From the NCBI GenBank assembly GCA_020201335.1, contig JAIVGZ010000002.1, forward strand, positions 1,285-59,311: DNA of 58,027 nt. The letters are read 5' to 3'. The notes beneath the pieces are model-generated. The model was not told where the DNA came from. It was given only the letters and a program-made list of their open reading frames with translations, and did not search any database. This DNA comes from Natronospirales bacterium. Lineage in GTDB: Bacteria; Pseudomonadota; Gammaproteobacteria; Natronospirales; JAIVGZ01. The position numbers and the translations under genes are program-made. Positions 16,647 through 27,970 of this stretch are shown one piece after another (position 1 is the first letter of the stretch; every line of letters begins with the position of its first letter).

Positions 16647-17613
16647 ACCATATCAAACCGCGCGTGCGCGCTGCGGGTAAGCGGCCAGGATCCCAGTTCT
16701 CCAGCGCCCATTCCCACACGGTGTCGAGTGCGCCGGCATCGCGCAGCTCCGGCGGCGGCGCCTGGCCGAGAAACGCCAGCACGGCCCACAGGGCTATCGC
16801 TTCGTTCCCGGCGTCCAACGGAATCGCACCGGTGCTCTTCGATAATTTTTTGCCGTCATCGTCGACGGCGACCGGCAAGTGTAGATAGGCAGGGGTCGGT
16901 AAGCCGAGCAGTCGCTGCAGGTGTATCTGGCGCGTCGTGGAATCGAGCAGGTCGGCGCCACGCACCACCTCGGTGATGCCGTCGGCCGCGTCGTCGACTA
17001 CGACTGCCAGCTGGTATGCCCAGTGTCCGTCCGCACGCTTTACGACGAAGTCGCCGGTCAGTGCTTCGAGGTCCTGCACGATGTGTCCGAACACGGCATC
17101 GTCAAACACAATCGGTGTGTGCGTCGTACGCACGCGCCACGCTCGGCCGTCTTTTCCGTCCGCAACACCTTGCCTGCAGGTGCCCGGGTACACGGGGCCT
17201 TCAAGCCCTAACACGGAGCTGTCGGCAACCTCCTTACGCGAACACGCGCAGCGGTACGCGTGGCCGTCGGCCTGCAGGCGTTCCAGCGCAGCTTCGTAGC
17301 GTTCGTGGTTGCGGGACTGGTAAGTGACTTCGCCGTCCCAGTGCAAGCCAAAGCGGTCGAGCGTTGACAGGATGGAGGCGACGGAGCCGGGGGCTTCGCG
17401 GGGTGGGTCGAGGTCTTCTATACGGACGTGCCAAGTTCCAGCAATCGCGGTGCGGAGCACCGCTCCCACATTGGCCACCGCTCCTACATTGGCAGCCGCC
17501 CCTGTATGTTTCGCTTGGAGGTAACTGGCGACCGCGGCGAGAAGCGAGCCGAAGTGGAGCGGTCCGGTTGGGGAAGGGGCGAAGCGGCCGACGTAGCGGG
17601 GGGCGTCAGCCAC
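16633..17613 (-). CDS. gluQ: Glutamyl-Q tRNA(Asp) synthetase
   Basis: Truncated GluRS-like enzyme that attaches glutamate to the queuosine base in tRNA(Asp). The class I HIGH-like motif is [12 protein letters not shown], the KMSKS-like motif is KKLSKS, and the zinc-binding set (CACSRKEV ... YPGTCRQG) is seen. No anticodon-binding domain, as expected; length 326 is slightly long because of an inserted loop with a duplicated ANVGAV hexapeptide after the first helix (17459-17494), before [11 protein letters not shown]. The GTG at 17613 overlaps the dksA stop by eight bases, the arrangement known from many proteobacteria. The frame stays open upstream inside dksA but that part is low-complexity and not homologous. 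Queuosine-pathway queF lies two genes upstream. Confidence 0.93.
   Translation of the reverse strand: MADAPRYVGRFAPSPTGPLHFGSLLAAVASYLQAKHTGAAANVGAVANVGAVLRTAIAGTWHVRIEDLDPPREAPGSVASILSTLDRFGLHWDGEVTYQSRNHERYEAALERLQADGHAYRCACSRKEVADSSVLGLEGPVYPGTCRQGVADGKDGRAWRVRTTHTPIVFDDAVFGHIVQDLEALTGDFVVKRADGHWAYQLAVVVDDAADGITEVVRGADLLDSTTRQIHLQRLLGLPTPAYLHLPVAVDDDGKKLSKSTGAIPLDAGNEAIALWAVLAFLGQAPPPELRDAGALDTVWEWALENWDPGRLPAARTRGLIWYAHE
17459..17494. repeat. 18-bp tandem duplication inside gluQRS
   Basis: Two 18-base units (17459-17476 and 17477-17494) agree at 16 of 18 positions and encode the hexapeptide ANVGAV twice in the loop between the first helix and the VRIEDLD strand of GluQRS. A decayed third unit follows (17495 on, GCCGCCCCT). 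The frame is kept. Confidence 0.8.
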
Positions 17614-18205
17614 CCATCTGCTTCTCGCGGATCTCGTCGAGCGTCTTGCAGTCGATGCACTGCGTTGCGGTCGGACGGGCTTCGAGCCGGCGCACGCCGA
17701 TCTCGATGCCGCAGGTATCGCAATAGCCGTACTCGTCGGCGTCGAGCGCGGCCAGCGCTTCGTCAATCTTCTTGATGAGCTTGCGCTCGCGGTCACGCGT
17801 ACGGAGTTCGAGGCTGAACTCGGATTCTTGTGTTGCGCGGTCGTTCGGGTCAGGGAAGTTCGCCGCTTCGTCCTGCATGTGGTGCACGGTGCGGTCGACT
17901 TCTTCCATCAGCTCGCGCTTCCAGGACATCAGGCTGCCGCGGAAGTGCTGCTTCATCGGCTCGCTCATGTACTCCTCGCCCTTCGCTTGCTGGTACGGGG
18001 CGCGGAGTTTGATTGGGCCGCTGGCGGCGGTAATTTTGCGGGCGCTGGCGCTTTTCTTCGGCGCCGCTTTCTTCGTCGGTGCTTTCTTAGCGACCTTCTT
18101 CGACGGCGTGCGCTTGGCAGGTGCCTTGGTGGCCGCTGGCTTGCGAGGCGTCGTCTTCTTTTTCTTGACCGCGGCTTTCTTCGCAGTCTTCTTCTTGGCG
18201 GGCAT
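17606..18205 (-). CDS. dksA: RNA polymerase-binding transcription factor DksA
   Basis: Binds the RNA polymerase secondary channel and, with ppGpp, controls rRNA and amino-acid promoters. The coiled-coil tip motif DxxDxA is present (DPNDRA), and the zinc finger has CDTC and CIDC pairs. The conserved core begins around residue 75. The first ~70 residues are a Lys/Ala/Pro tail (PAKKK, KKAPTKK repeats) like histone H1 tails, absent from the 151-residue E. coli protein. The ATG at 18205 follows a GGAG seven bases upstream. Overlaps gluQRS at its 3' end, a common proteobacterial pair. Confidence 0.95.
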   Translation of the reverse strand: MPAKKKTAKKAAVKKKKTTPRKPAATKAPAKRTPSKKVAKKAPTKKAAPKKSASARKITAASGPIKLRAPYQQAKGEEYMSEPMKQHFRGSLMSWKRELMEEVDRTVHHMQDEAANFPDPNDRATQESEFSLELRTRDRERKLIKKIDEALAALDADEYGYCDTCGIEIGVRRLEARPTATQCIDCKTLDEIREKQMGG

Positions 18206-18300
18206 TTGCTCGCTCCGGGTGAGTCGTCTGGTTAAACAAAGGCCGGATTTATACCCCAGTGGAGGCCGCACCGCAACCGGGAGAAATCCTGCAGGGCCGC

Positions 18301-18699
18301 CTAGCGCACTTCAGGGAGGTGGACGGGCTCCGGGGACAGCCAGCCGGGCTTGCGGTGCTCCGCAACCACTGAGGTGTAAAGGCCGCCACGAACGTTAAAT
18401 TCGGCCGTGAGCCGCATGAAACGCGGCTCCGTTGCAGCGGCGAAATCGGCGAGCATGCGGTTCGTCACAGCCTCGTGGAACGCACCTTCGTCGCGGTAGC
18501 TCCATATGTAAAGTTTCAACGACTTGAGTTCGAGGCACAGCCGGTCGGGTACATATTCGAGGCGCAGCTCCGCGAAGTCTGGCTGTCCCGTCTTCGGGCA
18601 CAGGCAGGTGAATTCGGGGATGTCAATCCGAATCGTGTAATCGCGCTCGGGCGCTGGATTATCGAAGGTTTCGAGGTCACGATTTGGTGCGGCTGGCAT
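18301..18699 (-). CDS. queF: NADPH-dependent 7-cyano-7-deazaguanine reductase
   Basis: Reduces preQ0 to preQ1 in queuosine synthesis. The short, type I form (132 residues) has the nucleophilic cysteine in [10 protein letters not shown] (C34), the NADPH-binding ELKSLKLY segment and the FHE motif with the conserved Glu. It ends in a short unique tail. The start is only 25 bases from the divergent smc start, so both promoters must overlap or lie within the genes. GluQRS, which modifies queuosine in tRNA(Asp), is encoded two genes downstream. Confidence 0.94.
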   Translation of the reverse strand: MPAAPNRDLETFDNPAPERDYTIRIDIPEFTCLCPKTGQPDFAELRLEYVPDRLCLELKSLKLYIWSYRDEGAFHEAVTNRMLADFAAATEPRFMRLTAEFNVRGGLYTSVVAEHRKPGWLSPEPVHLPEVR

Positions 18700-18723
18700 C
18701 CCGATACTTTACACTATCGCGCC

Positions 18724-21700
18724 ATGCGACTGAGCAAGATCAAGCTGGCGGGATTCAAGTCCTTCGTCGACCCGATAACCGTTCCGTTCCCCAGCCAGCT
18801 GATCGGTATCGTCGGTCCGAACGGTTGCGGCAAATCGAACATCATCGATGCGGTGCGGTGGGTAATGGGCGAGGGTTCGGCGAAAACCCTGCGCGGCGAA
18901 TCGATGGCGGACGTAATTTTCAACGGGTCGTCCGGCCGCAAGCCGGTCGGCACCGCGTCGGTGGAACTCGTGTTCGACAATTCGGACGGCGGCATCGGCG
19001 GCCAGTACGCGAGCTACTCCGAAATTTCAATCAAGCGCGTGGTCTCCCGCGACGGCACCTCGAACTACTACCTGAATAACCTGCGGTGCCGCCGCAAGGA
19101 CATTACCGATATTTTCCTCGGCACAGGCCTCGGCCCACGCAGCTACTCCATTATCGAGCAGGGCATGATTTCACGCCTGATCGAGGCGCGCCCCGAAGAC
19201 CTGCGCGTGTTCCTCGAAGAGGCTGCCGGCATCTCGAAGTACAAAGAGCGGCGCCGTGAGACCGAGAACCGCATCGGGCATTCGCGGGAGAACCTTGAGC
19301 GGGTCCTCGACCTGCGCGGCGAACTCGAGAAGCAACTCGCGCATTTGAATCGCCAGGCGCGTGCCGCCGAGCGCTACAAGGAATTGAAGGTCGATGAGCG
19401 CCGCGTGCGCGCCGAACTGCTTGCACTGCGCTGGCGTGCGCTGGATGCGGGCCTCGCCGAGCGCCGCAAGGCGATCTCCGAGCGTGAGACCGCGCTTGAG
19501 GCGGCAATAGCAGACCAGCGCAAGGCCGAAGCCACGATCGAGCACGCGCGCGAAGGACACACCGAGGCGAACGACGCATTCAATGCTGTGCAGGGTCGCT
19601 TCTACGCGGTCGGTGCTGAAATTGCTCGAGCCGAACAGGGGATCCAGCACGCGAAGGAAATGCGGCAGAAGCAGCAGCAGGATCTCGCGCAAGCCGACCA
19701 TGGCTGGCGTGAAGTCGAAGGACACATTGCGCGCGACCGCGCGCAGATCGAGGAACTCGGGCGCGCCCTCGCTGAATTGACGCCGGGCCTCGACCGCTTG
19801 CAAACGGCCGAGCAGGGGTCTTCGGCGGCGCTCGCAGACGCCGAAGCAGCGATGGCTGAGTGGCAGCAGCGCTGGGAAGCGTTCACGCAGCAAGCCGGAG
19901 AACCGGCGCGCAACGCTGAAGTCGAGCGCACGCGCCTCGACCACCTCGAGCGTGAGCATCGTCAGCAGGCGGAGCGCCTCGAAAAGATCGCTGCGGAACT
20001 CGCGCAGCTTGCGCCGGAGAACGTTGCGCGCGAGCTTGAGGAACTGCAGGCGAAAGCTGCCGACGCGCTCGCGCAGTCGCAGCAGTTGCAGGAACAGCTC
20101 GAACAGGACGCAAAAGCGTTGCAGGCGCTGCGCGGCGAGGAACAGGAGCGCGTGCAGGCGCTCGACGCAAACCGTACCGAAGAGCAGCAGGTCGGTGGCC
20201 GACTCGCGTCGCTTGAAGCGCTGCAGCAGGCCGCGCTCGGCCAGGACGACGACCGAGTTGTTGGCTGGCTGCGGAACCAGGGGCTTGAACAGAACGCGCG
20301 GCTTGGTACGACGCTTCGCGTCGAAGCCGGTTGGGAGCGGGCGGTTGAAACCGCGCTCGGCGAATGGCTTGAGGCGGTGTGCGTAGACGGGATTGACGCG
20401 GTTACCGGCGTCCTGTCATCGCTTGAGAACGGCGGCGTGACCTTGTTCGAAGGCAGTGACAGTAAGGCCCAAGGTAAAACCCCGGGCGGTCTGACCCTGC
20501 TGTCCAGCAAGGTGACGGGCAATAAACCACTCGACGGATTGCTGGCCGGCATCTTTGCTGCGCCGGACCTGGCTGCGGCGTTGGCCGCGCGTACGCGCCT
20601 CGGCACCGGCGAATCCGTGATTACGCCGGACGGCATTTGGATCGGTGCCGGCTGGCTGCGCGTTGTGCGGGATGCTGATGCGCACGCGGGGGTCGTCGCT
20701 CGCGGCGAGGAAATCCGTGTCCTTAAAGAAAGCCGCGTCGAGCTTGCCGCGCGCAGCGAAGCACTGGCCGCCGAGTTAGGCGAGTTGCGCCAGCGCGTCC
20801 GTGACGCGGAGCTGAATCGCGAACAGGTACAGTCAGACGCAAACCGCGCACACCGCATGCACGCGGAGCTCGTCGCCGACCTGAGCGCACGCCGCCAGCG
20901 CACGGAGCAGATTGAGGCGCGGCGCCAACAGCTCGCTTCCGACGCCGACGCAGGCAAGGTTGATAGCGCAGACCGCGATGGCGAGATCCGTTCGGCGCGG
21001 CAACGGCTGGAGGATGCGGTCTCGCGGATGGCCGGCTTCGAGCGCGACCGCGTCACGCTTGAGCGCGATCGCGAGGAGATTCGCGACGGGCTGGAAGGGG
21101 CGCGGCAACAGGCCCGTGCGGACCGGGACGCGGCGCACCAGCTGGCGCTGCAGGCCGAAGCGCGTCGCTCGAGCCGCGATTCATTGACTGGCAACCTGTC
21201 TCGTATGGAATCACAGCTGACACAGCTGGATTCGCGTCGCGCCGAACTGCGTAACGCGCTTGCAGTTGGAGAGGCGCCTCTGGCCGAGCGGCAGGTCGAG
21301 CTCGAGAAGATGTTGCAGGACCGCAGCGCCGTCGAGCGTGAACTCACCGATGCGCGGCGCCGGCTCGAACAGCTCGATACCGAATTACGTGAGCTCGAAC
21401 AACAGCGCAGCGGGCACGAGGCGCGCGTCGCGGAAGTACGCGACGGGGTGCAGCAGCTGAAGATGGACGCGCAAGAGGACAAGGTCCGTGCGCAGGCGTT
21501 GGCCGAGCAGCTCGGCGAGACCGGCCATACGCTCGAGGAACTGTTCAAGCAGTTGCCGGAGGATGCAGACGAGGCGGCCTGGGCTCAGCAATTGCAGCAG
21601 GTCGAGAACCGCATCAACCGACTCGGACCAATCAACCTTGCCGCGATTGACGAATTCGCCGAGCTATCGATACGCAAGGAGAAGCTCGACGCGCAGTATA

Positions 21701-22236
21701 AGGACCTCACCGACGCGCTCGAGACGCTGGAGAACGCAATCCGCAAGATTGACCGCGAGACGCGCACACGCTTTAAGGAGACATTCGACAGGGTGAACAC
21801 CGGCTTGCAGGCGGCGTTTCCGAAGCTGTTCGGCGGCGGTCACGCCTACCTCGAGCTGACGGGCGACGACCTGCTCGACACCGGCGTCACTGTAATGGCG
21901 CGTCCGCCCGGCAAGCGCAACAGCACAATCCACCTGCTCTCGGGTGGCGAAAAAGCGCTTACCGCGGTCGCGCTCATTTTCTCGATCTTTGAGTTGAACC
22001 CGTCACCGTTCTGCATGCTGGACGAGGTTGACGCACCGCTCGACGATGCGAACGTCGGCCGCTTCTGTGAGCGCGTAAGTGAGATGTCGCGGCGGGTGCA
22101 GTTCATCATGATTACGCACAACAAGCTGACGATGGAGCTGGCGCAGCAACTGACCGGCGTCACGATGCAGGAGCCGGGCGTTTCGCGCCTGGTTGCCGTC
22201 GACATCGACGAAGCCGTGCAGATGGCTGCGATGTAA
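18724..22236 (+). CDS. smc: Chromosome segregation protein SMC
   Basis: The ATPase of the SMC-ScpAB condensin. The N-terminal head has the Walker A motif GPNGCGKSN near residues 31-39 and a YYLNNLRCRRKDI segment. Long coiled coils rich in Glu, Arg, Gln and Ala flank a hinge (about residues 500-650) that includes GLEQNARLGTTLRVEAGWE. The C-terminal head has LLSGGEKALTAVAL and Walker B FCMLDEVDAPLDD. Length 1170 is typical. The frame is open further upstream, but the ATG at 18724 starts exactly with the canonical MRLSKIKLAGFKSF. Its kleisin partners scpA and scpB are in this window at 29879-31389. Confidence 0.96.
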   Translation: MRLSKIKLAGFKSFVDPITVPFPSQLIGIVGPNGCGKSNIIDAVRWVMGEGSAKTLRGESMADVIFNGSSGRKPVGTASVELVFDNSDGGIGGQYASYSEISIKRVVSRDGTSNYYLNNLRCRRKDITDIFLGTGLGPRSYSIIEQGMISRLIEARPEDLRVFLEEAAGISKYKERRRETENRIGHSRENLERVLDLRGELEKQLAHLNRQARAAERYKELKVDERRVRAELLALRWRALDAGLAERRKAISERETALEAAIADQRKAEATIEHAREGHTEANDAFNAVQGRFYAVGAEIARAEQGIQHAKEMRQKQQQDLAQADHGWREVEGHIARDRAQIEELGRALAELTPGLDRLQTAEQGSSAALADAEAAMAEWQQRWEAFTQQAGEPARNAEVERTRLDHLEREHRQQAERLEKIAAELAQLAPENVARELEELQAKAADALAQSQQLQEQLEQDAKALQALRGEEQERVQALDANRTEEQQVGGRLASLEALQQAALGQDDDRVVGWLRNQGLEQNARLGTTLRVEAGWERAVETALGEWLEAVCVDGIDAVTGVLSSLENGGVTLFEGSDSKAQGKTPGGLTLLSSKVTGNKPLDGLLAGIFAAPDLAAALAARTRLGTGESVITPDGIWIGAGWLRVVRDADAHAGVVARGEEIRVLKESRVELAARSEALAAELGELRQRVRDAELNREQVQSDANRAHRMHAELVADLSARRQRTEQIEARRQQLASDADAGKVDSADRDGEIRSARQRLEDAVSRMAGFERDRVTLERDREEIRDGLEGARQQARADRDAAHQLALQAEARRSSRDSLTGNLSRMESQLTQLDSRRAELRNALAVGEAPLAERQVELEKMLQDRSAVERELTDARRRLEQLDTELRELEQQRSGHEARVAEVRDGVQQLKMDAQEDKVRAQALAEQLGETGHTLEELFKQLPEDADEAAWAQQLQQVENRINRLGPINLAAIDEFAELSIRKEKLDAQYKDLTDALETLENAIRKIDRETRTRFKETFDRVNTGLQAAFPKLFGGGHAYLELTGDDLLDTGVTVMARPPGKRNSTIHLLSGGEKALTAVALIFSIFELNPSPFCMLDEVDAPLDDANVGRFCERVSEMSRRVQFIMITHNKLTMELAQQLTGVTMQEPGVSRLVAVDIDEAVQMAAM

Positions 22237-22239
22237 GCG

Positions 22240-24943
<2,704 letters not shown>

Positions 24944-24969
24944 TGTCGGGCGGGGAGGGTCTGTCAAAC

Positions 24970-25446
24970 ATGAAGTCACGCATCGCGATAGTGCTGTCCA
25001 TCACCGTGCTCGCCACCGGCTGCGCGCGGGGCCTGCTCGCGCCCCAGTGGGGTGTGCAGGACGGCCAGTTGGCTGCCTGCGCGGACTTGCATGGCTGCGT
25101 ATCCAGCCAGGCGACGAACCCGGGTAACCTCATAGCCCCGCTCGTGTTCGTTTCGAACCGAGTCGATGCCCGGAACGACCTCCTGTCTGTCCTGCGTACC
25201 TTCAGGGACGCGCAAGTAGTGTCGATCCACCCCAGCTACCTTCGCGTCGAGTTCGCCGGCCGCGAAGCCAGCGGCGCTGCAACGACGCTCGACATCGCCG
25301 AGTTTTACCTCCCTCCGGGTGAGCAACTCATCCAGGTCCGTTCGACCCCGCGACGCAACATGCCGGACAGCGGCGAGAATCGCATGCGCATCGAGATGGT
25401 GCGGACGCGGTTCTACGCCCTGCAGGAAGCGCGCGGAACCCCATAA
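24970..25446 (+). CDS. DUF1499 family lipoprotein
   Basis: Starts with a lipoprotein signal: MKSRIAIVLSITVLATGC, with the lipobox cysteine at residue 18. The rest is a DUF1499 domain: GCVSSQA, IAPLVF, a long middle helix, YLRVEFAGRE, DIAEFYLPPGEQLIQVRSTPR, ending in ENRMRIEMVRTRF. Its function is unknown; it is presumably anchored in the envelope facing the periplasm. An ATG at 24940 overlaps the ligA stop (ATGA) and would add ten residues before the signal. I prefer 24970 because a GGGGAGG lies upstream and the signal peptide then has normal shape. Confidence 0.83.
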   Translation: MKSRIAIVLSITVLATGCARGLLAPQWGVQDGQLAACADLHGCVSSQATNPGNLIAPLVFVSNRVDARNDLLSVLRTFRDAQVVSIHPSYLRVEFAGREASGAATTLDIAEFYLPPGEQLIQVRSTPRRNMPDSGENRMRIEMVRTRFYALQEARGTP

Positions 25447-25474
25447 AAAAAGCCCGGTACCGAAGCACCGGGCT
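25445..25474 (-). terminator. Rho-independent terminator of the yciB-bolA-parvulin operon
   Basis: On the minus strand an 8-bp stem (25451-25458 with 25467-25474) closes on a C(UUCG)G tetraloop with a G-U pair and is followed by seven Ts (25445-25451). It lies about 180 bases past the stop of the parvulin gene. The T-run overlaps the stop codon of the convergent DUF1499 gene. The 25475-25651 stretch between shows no gene. Confidence 0.85.
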
Positions 25475-25651
25475 CGTAAGAGGGTGGAATCTATCGCGAC
25501 CTGGTCCGTCCTGGACTCATCACGGCGTTCTGGGCAGGGAGGGAGCCATCCCGCCGTGTGGTCACGATCTGCCAACCCTGCAGACGCTTCCTACTTTAGG
25601 GCTGACTTTCCCGACAAAGTGTGACCGCTGTCACACTTTGGCATTTTTTGC

Positions 25652-26455
25652 CTAATTTGCCTCGTCCGTCTGTAGGCTGATTTCGGCCTCTCCGCGTAGC
25701 TCGTTGACCCAGGCCTCGACCATCTGGCTCTGCAGGTAACTCCGGATCTCGTTCTGAACGCTTTCGAACGGCGGGGCCTCGGCGGTGCGTCGGCCCTCGA
25801 GCTTTATGACGTGCCAGCCGAACTGGCTCTGGACCGGCTCGCGCGTGAACGCGCCGACCTCAAGCGCCGCGGCCGCTTCTGAGAACGACTCGACCATCAT
25901 GCCGGGCTCAAACCAGCCCAAGTCGCCGCCTTGCTGTGCGCTGCCGTCCTGCGAATGCTCCGCGGCCAGTTCGGCAAAGTCACCGCCGGCTTCCAGCGCT
26001 GCGATGAGCTCACGTGCCTGCTCCACAGTCGGGACCAAGATGTGCCGAGCGTGCATCTCCTCGCCGATTTCTTCGGCGATATAGCGCTCGTATTCGGTAG
26101 CGATATCTGCGTCGCTGATGGTGTGGCTATCGAGCCGCTCACGGACCACGGCCTGGGCCAGGATCGCTGCGCGTTGCGTTGCGAGTTCGCCGGCGACTTC
26201 GGGCCGTTCGTGGATGCCGGCACGCTCTGCCGCCTGCCTCAGGAGCTCGATGCTGATGAGGTCGTTAATCAGGTCAGCGGGCGGCATCTGGGCGCCACGG
26301 CGGGCCGAGTAGATGTCGAGCTGACCTTGCGTAATCGGCTGGCCGTTCACGGTCGCGACCACATCGCCGGTTGGCGCAGCGGTCTGCTCCATCCGGTCGC
26401 AGCCGGTGAGCGCGACCGCGGCGAGCAGGGCGATGGATAGGGTGATTCTGTTCAT
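25652..26455 (-). CDS. Parvulin-type peptidyl-prolyl isomerase, lipoprotein
   Basis: Lipoprotein signal MNRITLSIALLAAVALTGC, lipobox Cys at residue 19. A SurA/PrsA-like N-terminal helical part (residues about 30-130, TVNGQPITQGQLD start) precedes one parvulin domain (about 135-230) with MHARHILV, DFAELAAEHSQDGSAQQGGDLGWF and QSQFGWHVIKLEGRR, the complete set of PpiC motifs. Catalyses cis-trans isomerisation of prolyl bonds and probably assists folding in the periplasm. Its ATG overlaps the bolA stop (ATGA), so it is the third gene of yciB-bolA-parvulin. Confidence 0.92.
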   Translation of the reverse strand: MNRITLSIALLAAVALTGCDRMEQTAAPTGDVVATVNGQPITQGQLDIYSARRGAQMPPADLINDLISIELLRQAAERAGIHERPEVAGELATQRAAILAQAVVRERLDSHTISDADIATEYERYIAEEIGEEMHARHILVPTVEQARELIAALEAGGDFAELAAEHSQDGSAQQGGDLGWFEPGMMVESFSEAAAALEVGAFTREPVQSQFGWHVIKLEGRRTAEAPPFESVQNEIRSYLQSQMVEAWVNELRGEAEISLQTDEAN

Positions 26456-26730
26456 GGCTTTTCCTTTGGGGTGAGCGCCCGTATCGAGAGCGCGTGGATG
26501 TCGGTGTCCATCAAATCGCTGAGCGCGCCATAGACGGCGCGGTGGCGGGTAATGCGGTCCTGCCCATCAAATGCAGGGCTGACCACGGTTACGGAGAAAT
26601 GGCCGCGCCCATCGCGCGCGCCGACGTGGCCCGCGTGGCGGGCGCTGGCGTCCTGCACGTCGACCTCGCAGGGCGCGAGCGCCTGCTCGAGCCGCGTGCG
26701 AATGGCGTTCGGACGCTCGGCCGGCGTCAT
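26452..26730 (-). CDS. BolA family protein
   Basis: A 92-residue protein with the BolA fold: helix IRTRLEQAL, then DVQDASARHAGH, the HFSVTVVSPAFDGQDRITRHRAVYGALSDLM helix-turn motif and an ALSIRALTP end. BolA proteins partner monothiol glutaredoxins in iron-sulfur handling and affect morphology. The conserved histidine in HAGH and the RHR-type region are visible. The ATG at 26730 overlaps the stop of yciB and its own stop overlaps the parvulin start, so translation of the three genes is coupled. Confidence 0.92.
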   Translation of the reverse strand: MTPAERPNAIRTRLEQALAPCEVDVQDASARHAGHVGARDGRGHFSVTVVSPAFDGQDRITRHRAVYGALSDLMDTDIHALSIRALTPKEKP

Positions 26731-27269
26731 GCTTCTGGTGTCTCGATTGCGTGCCGCGCGACATAGAAGCCCTGCGCGAGCGCGAACAACAGCGGTAGAC
26801 CGATTGCGGCGGCCAACTTGAAGTTGACCCAGGTGTCGGTGCTGAAGTTGTACGCAACCCAGAGGTTCAGCACGCCGCCGAGCGTGAAGAAGGCAACCCA
26901 CGCGAAGTTGAGGCGCCGCCAAGCGAAATCAGGCAGCGTCATCTGTGTATCGAACATGCGGCGCACGATCGACTTCGCGCCAATCCACTCGCTGCCGGCG
27001 AACACCGCGGCGAACATCCAGTACACAGCCGTCGGCTTCCACTTCACCCAGATTTCGCTTTCGAGCAGCAGCGTCAGGCCGCCGAATACCAGCACGAGGC
27101 CGGCGACGACAAGATTGAGCTTCTTCACTGTGCGGGTGCGGGCCCAGGTGATGGCGGTCTGGACCAGCGTCGCCACGATAAGCACGGCCGTCGCGACCAT
27201 CAGGTCCGACAGTTTGTAGGCCGCAAAGAACAACAGAACCGGCAGGAAATCGAGTAGTAGCGCGAACAT
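26727..27269 (-). CDS. yciB: Septation protein A (inner-membrane YciB)
   Basis: An integral membrane protein of 180 residues with about five hydrophobic helices, starting LLLDFLPVLLFFAAYKLSD and including the family signature KPTAVYWMFAAVF, WRRLNFAWVAFF, and NFSTDTWVNFKLF-like end. YciB/IspA is linked to envelope integrity and septation. First gene of the yciB-bolA-parvulin operon, divergent from yciO with about 43 bases between. Confidence 0.93.
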   Translation of the reverse strand: MFALLLDFLPVLLFFAAYKLSDLMVATAVLIVATLVQTAITWARTRTVKKLNLVVAGLVLVFGGLTLLLESEIWVKWKPTAVYWMFAAVFAGSEWIGAKSIVRRMFDTQMTLPDFAWRRLNFAWVAFFTLGGVLNLWVAYNFSTDTWVNFKLAAAIGLPLLFALAQGFYVARHAIETPEA

Positions 27270-27312
27270 GCAGCGGTGAATTGTACGCTATAGGCGTAAA
27301 ATCCGCCCTGCA

Positions 27313-27942
27313 ATGGCACAGTACTTTCAGGTTCACCCGGTCAATCCACAGAAACGGCTGATCCATCAGGCGGTGGCAATCGTCCGCGGCGGCGGCTTGG
27401 TCGTGTACCCGACCGACTCGTGCTATGCGCTCGGCTGCCAGATCGGCAACAAGCAGGCGATGGACCGCATCCACCGCATCAGGGAAACGGACGACCACCA
27501 CAACTTCACGCTGGTGTGCCGCGACCTGTCTGAGATCGCGACCTACGCGCGCGTCGATAACTGGGTATACAGGCTGCTGAAAGCCCATACCCCGGGGCCG
27601 TACACCTTCATCCTTAAGGCGACCGGCGAAACGCCGCGGCGCCTGCAGAACCCGAAGCGGCGCACGATCGGCATCCGTGTGCCGGACCACGCAATCGCCC
27701 ACGCGTTGCTCGAAGAGCTCGGGGAACCGCTGATGAGCTCGACGCTGTTACTTCCCGGCGATCCATTGCCACTCAATGACCCCGACGAGATCCGCAAGCG
27801 TCTCGAACACCAGGTCGAGCTCGTCATAGACGGCGGCAACTGCGGCATCGAGCCGACAACGGTCGTGGATTTCAGCGGTGGAGGAGACCCGGAGGTGGTG
27901 CGGACGGGGCGCGGGGACGTTTCCGTGTTCAGCGCCGCGTAA
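27313..27942 (+). CDS. yciO: YciO/Sua5 family protein (threonylcarbamoyl-AMP synthase-like)
   Basis: A 209-residue YrdC/Sua5-like domain with PTDSCYALGCQIGNKQAMDRIHRIR at the N-terminus, HTPGPYTFIL, the nucleotide-binding RTIGIRVPDH and SSTLLLPGD, and the PTTVVDFS end. The family makes threonylcarbamoyl-adenylate for t6A tRNA modification (TsaC/Sua5), but YciO members are a separate group whose in vivo role is less clear. I call it YciO because of the KRLIHQAVAIVRGGG start and the R-E-T-D-D-H-H loop. Starts the plus-strand cluster yciO-S2P-trpS-scpA-scpB-rluB, common in gammaproteobacteria. Confidence 0.88.
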   Translation: MAQYFQVHPVNPQKRLIHQAVAIVRGGGLVVYPTDSCYALGCQIGNKQAMDRIHRIRETDDHHNFTLVCRDLSEIATYARVDNWVYRLLKAHTPGPYTFILKATGETPRRLQNPKRRTIGIRVPDHAIAHALLEELGEPLMSSTLLLPGDPLPLNDPDEIRKRLEHQVELVIDGGNCGIEPTTVVDFSGGGDPEVVRTGRGDVSVFSAA

Positions 27943-27970
27943 GCGCCGGAACCCTTATACTACGCAGAAT

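Noticed and set aside
19962-21548. A 528-codon Ser/Arg/Cys-rich open frame opposite smc
   Set aside because: It is the antisense of the coiled-coil Glu/Gln/Leu codons of SMC; the amino-acid bias is a direct effect of that.
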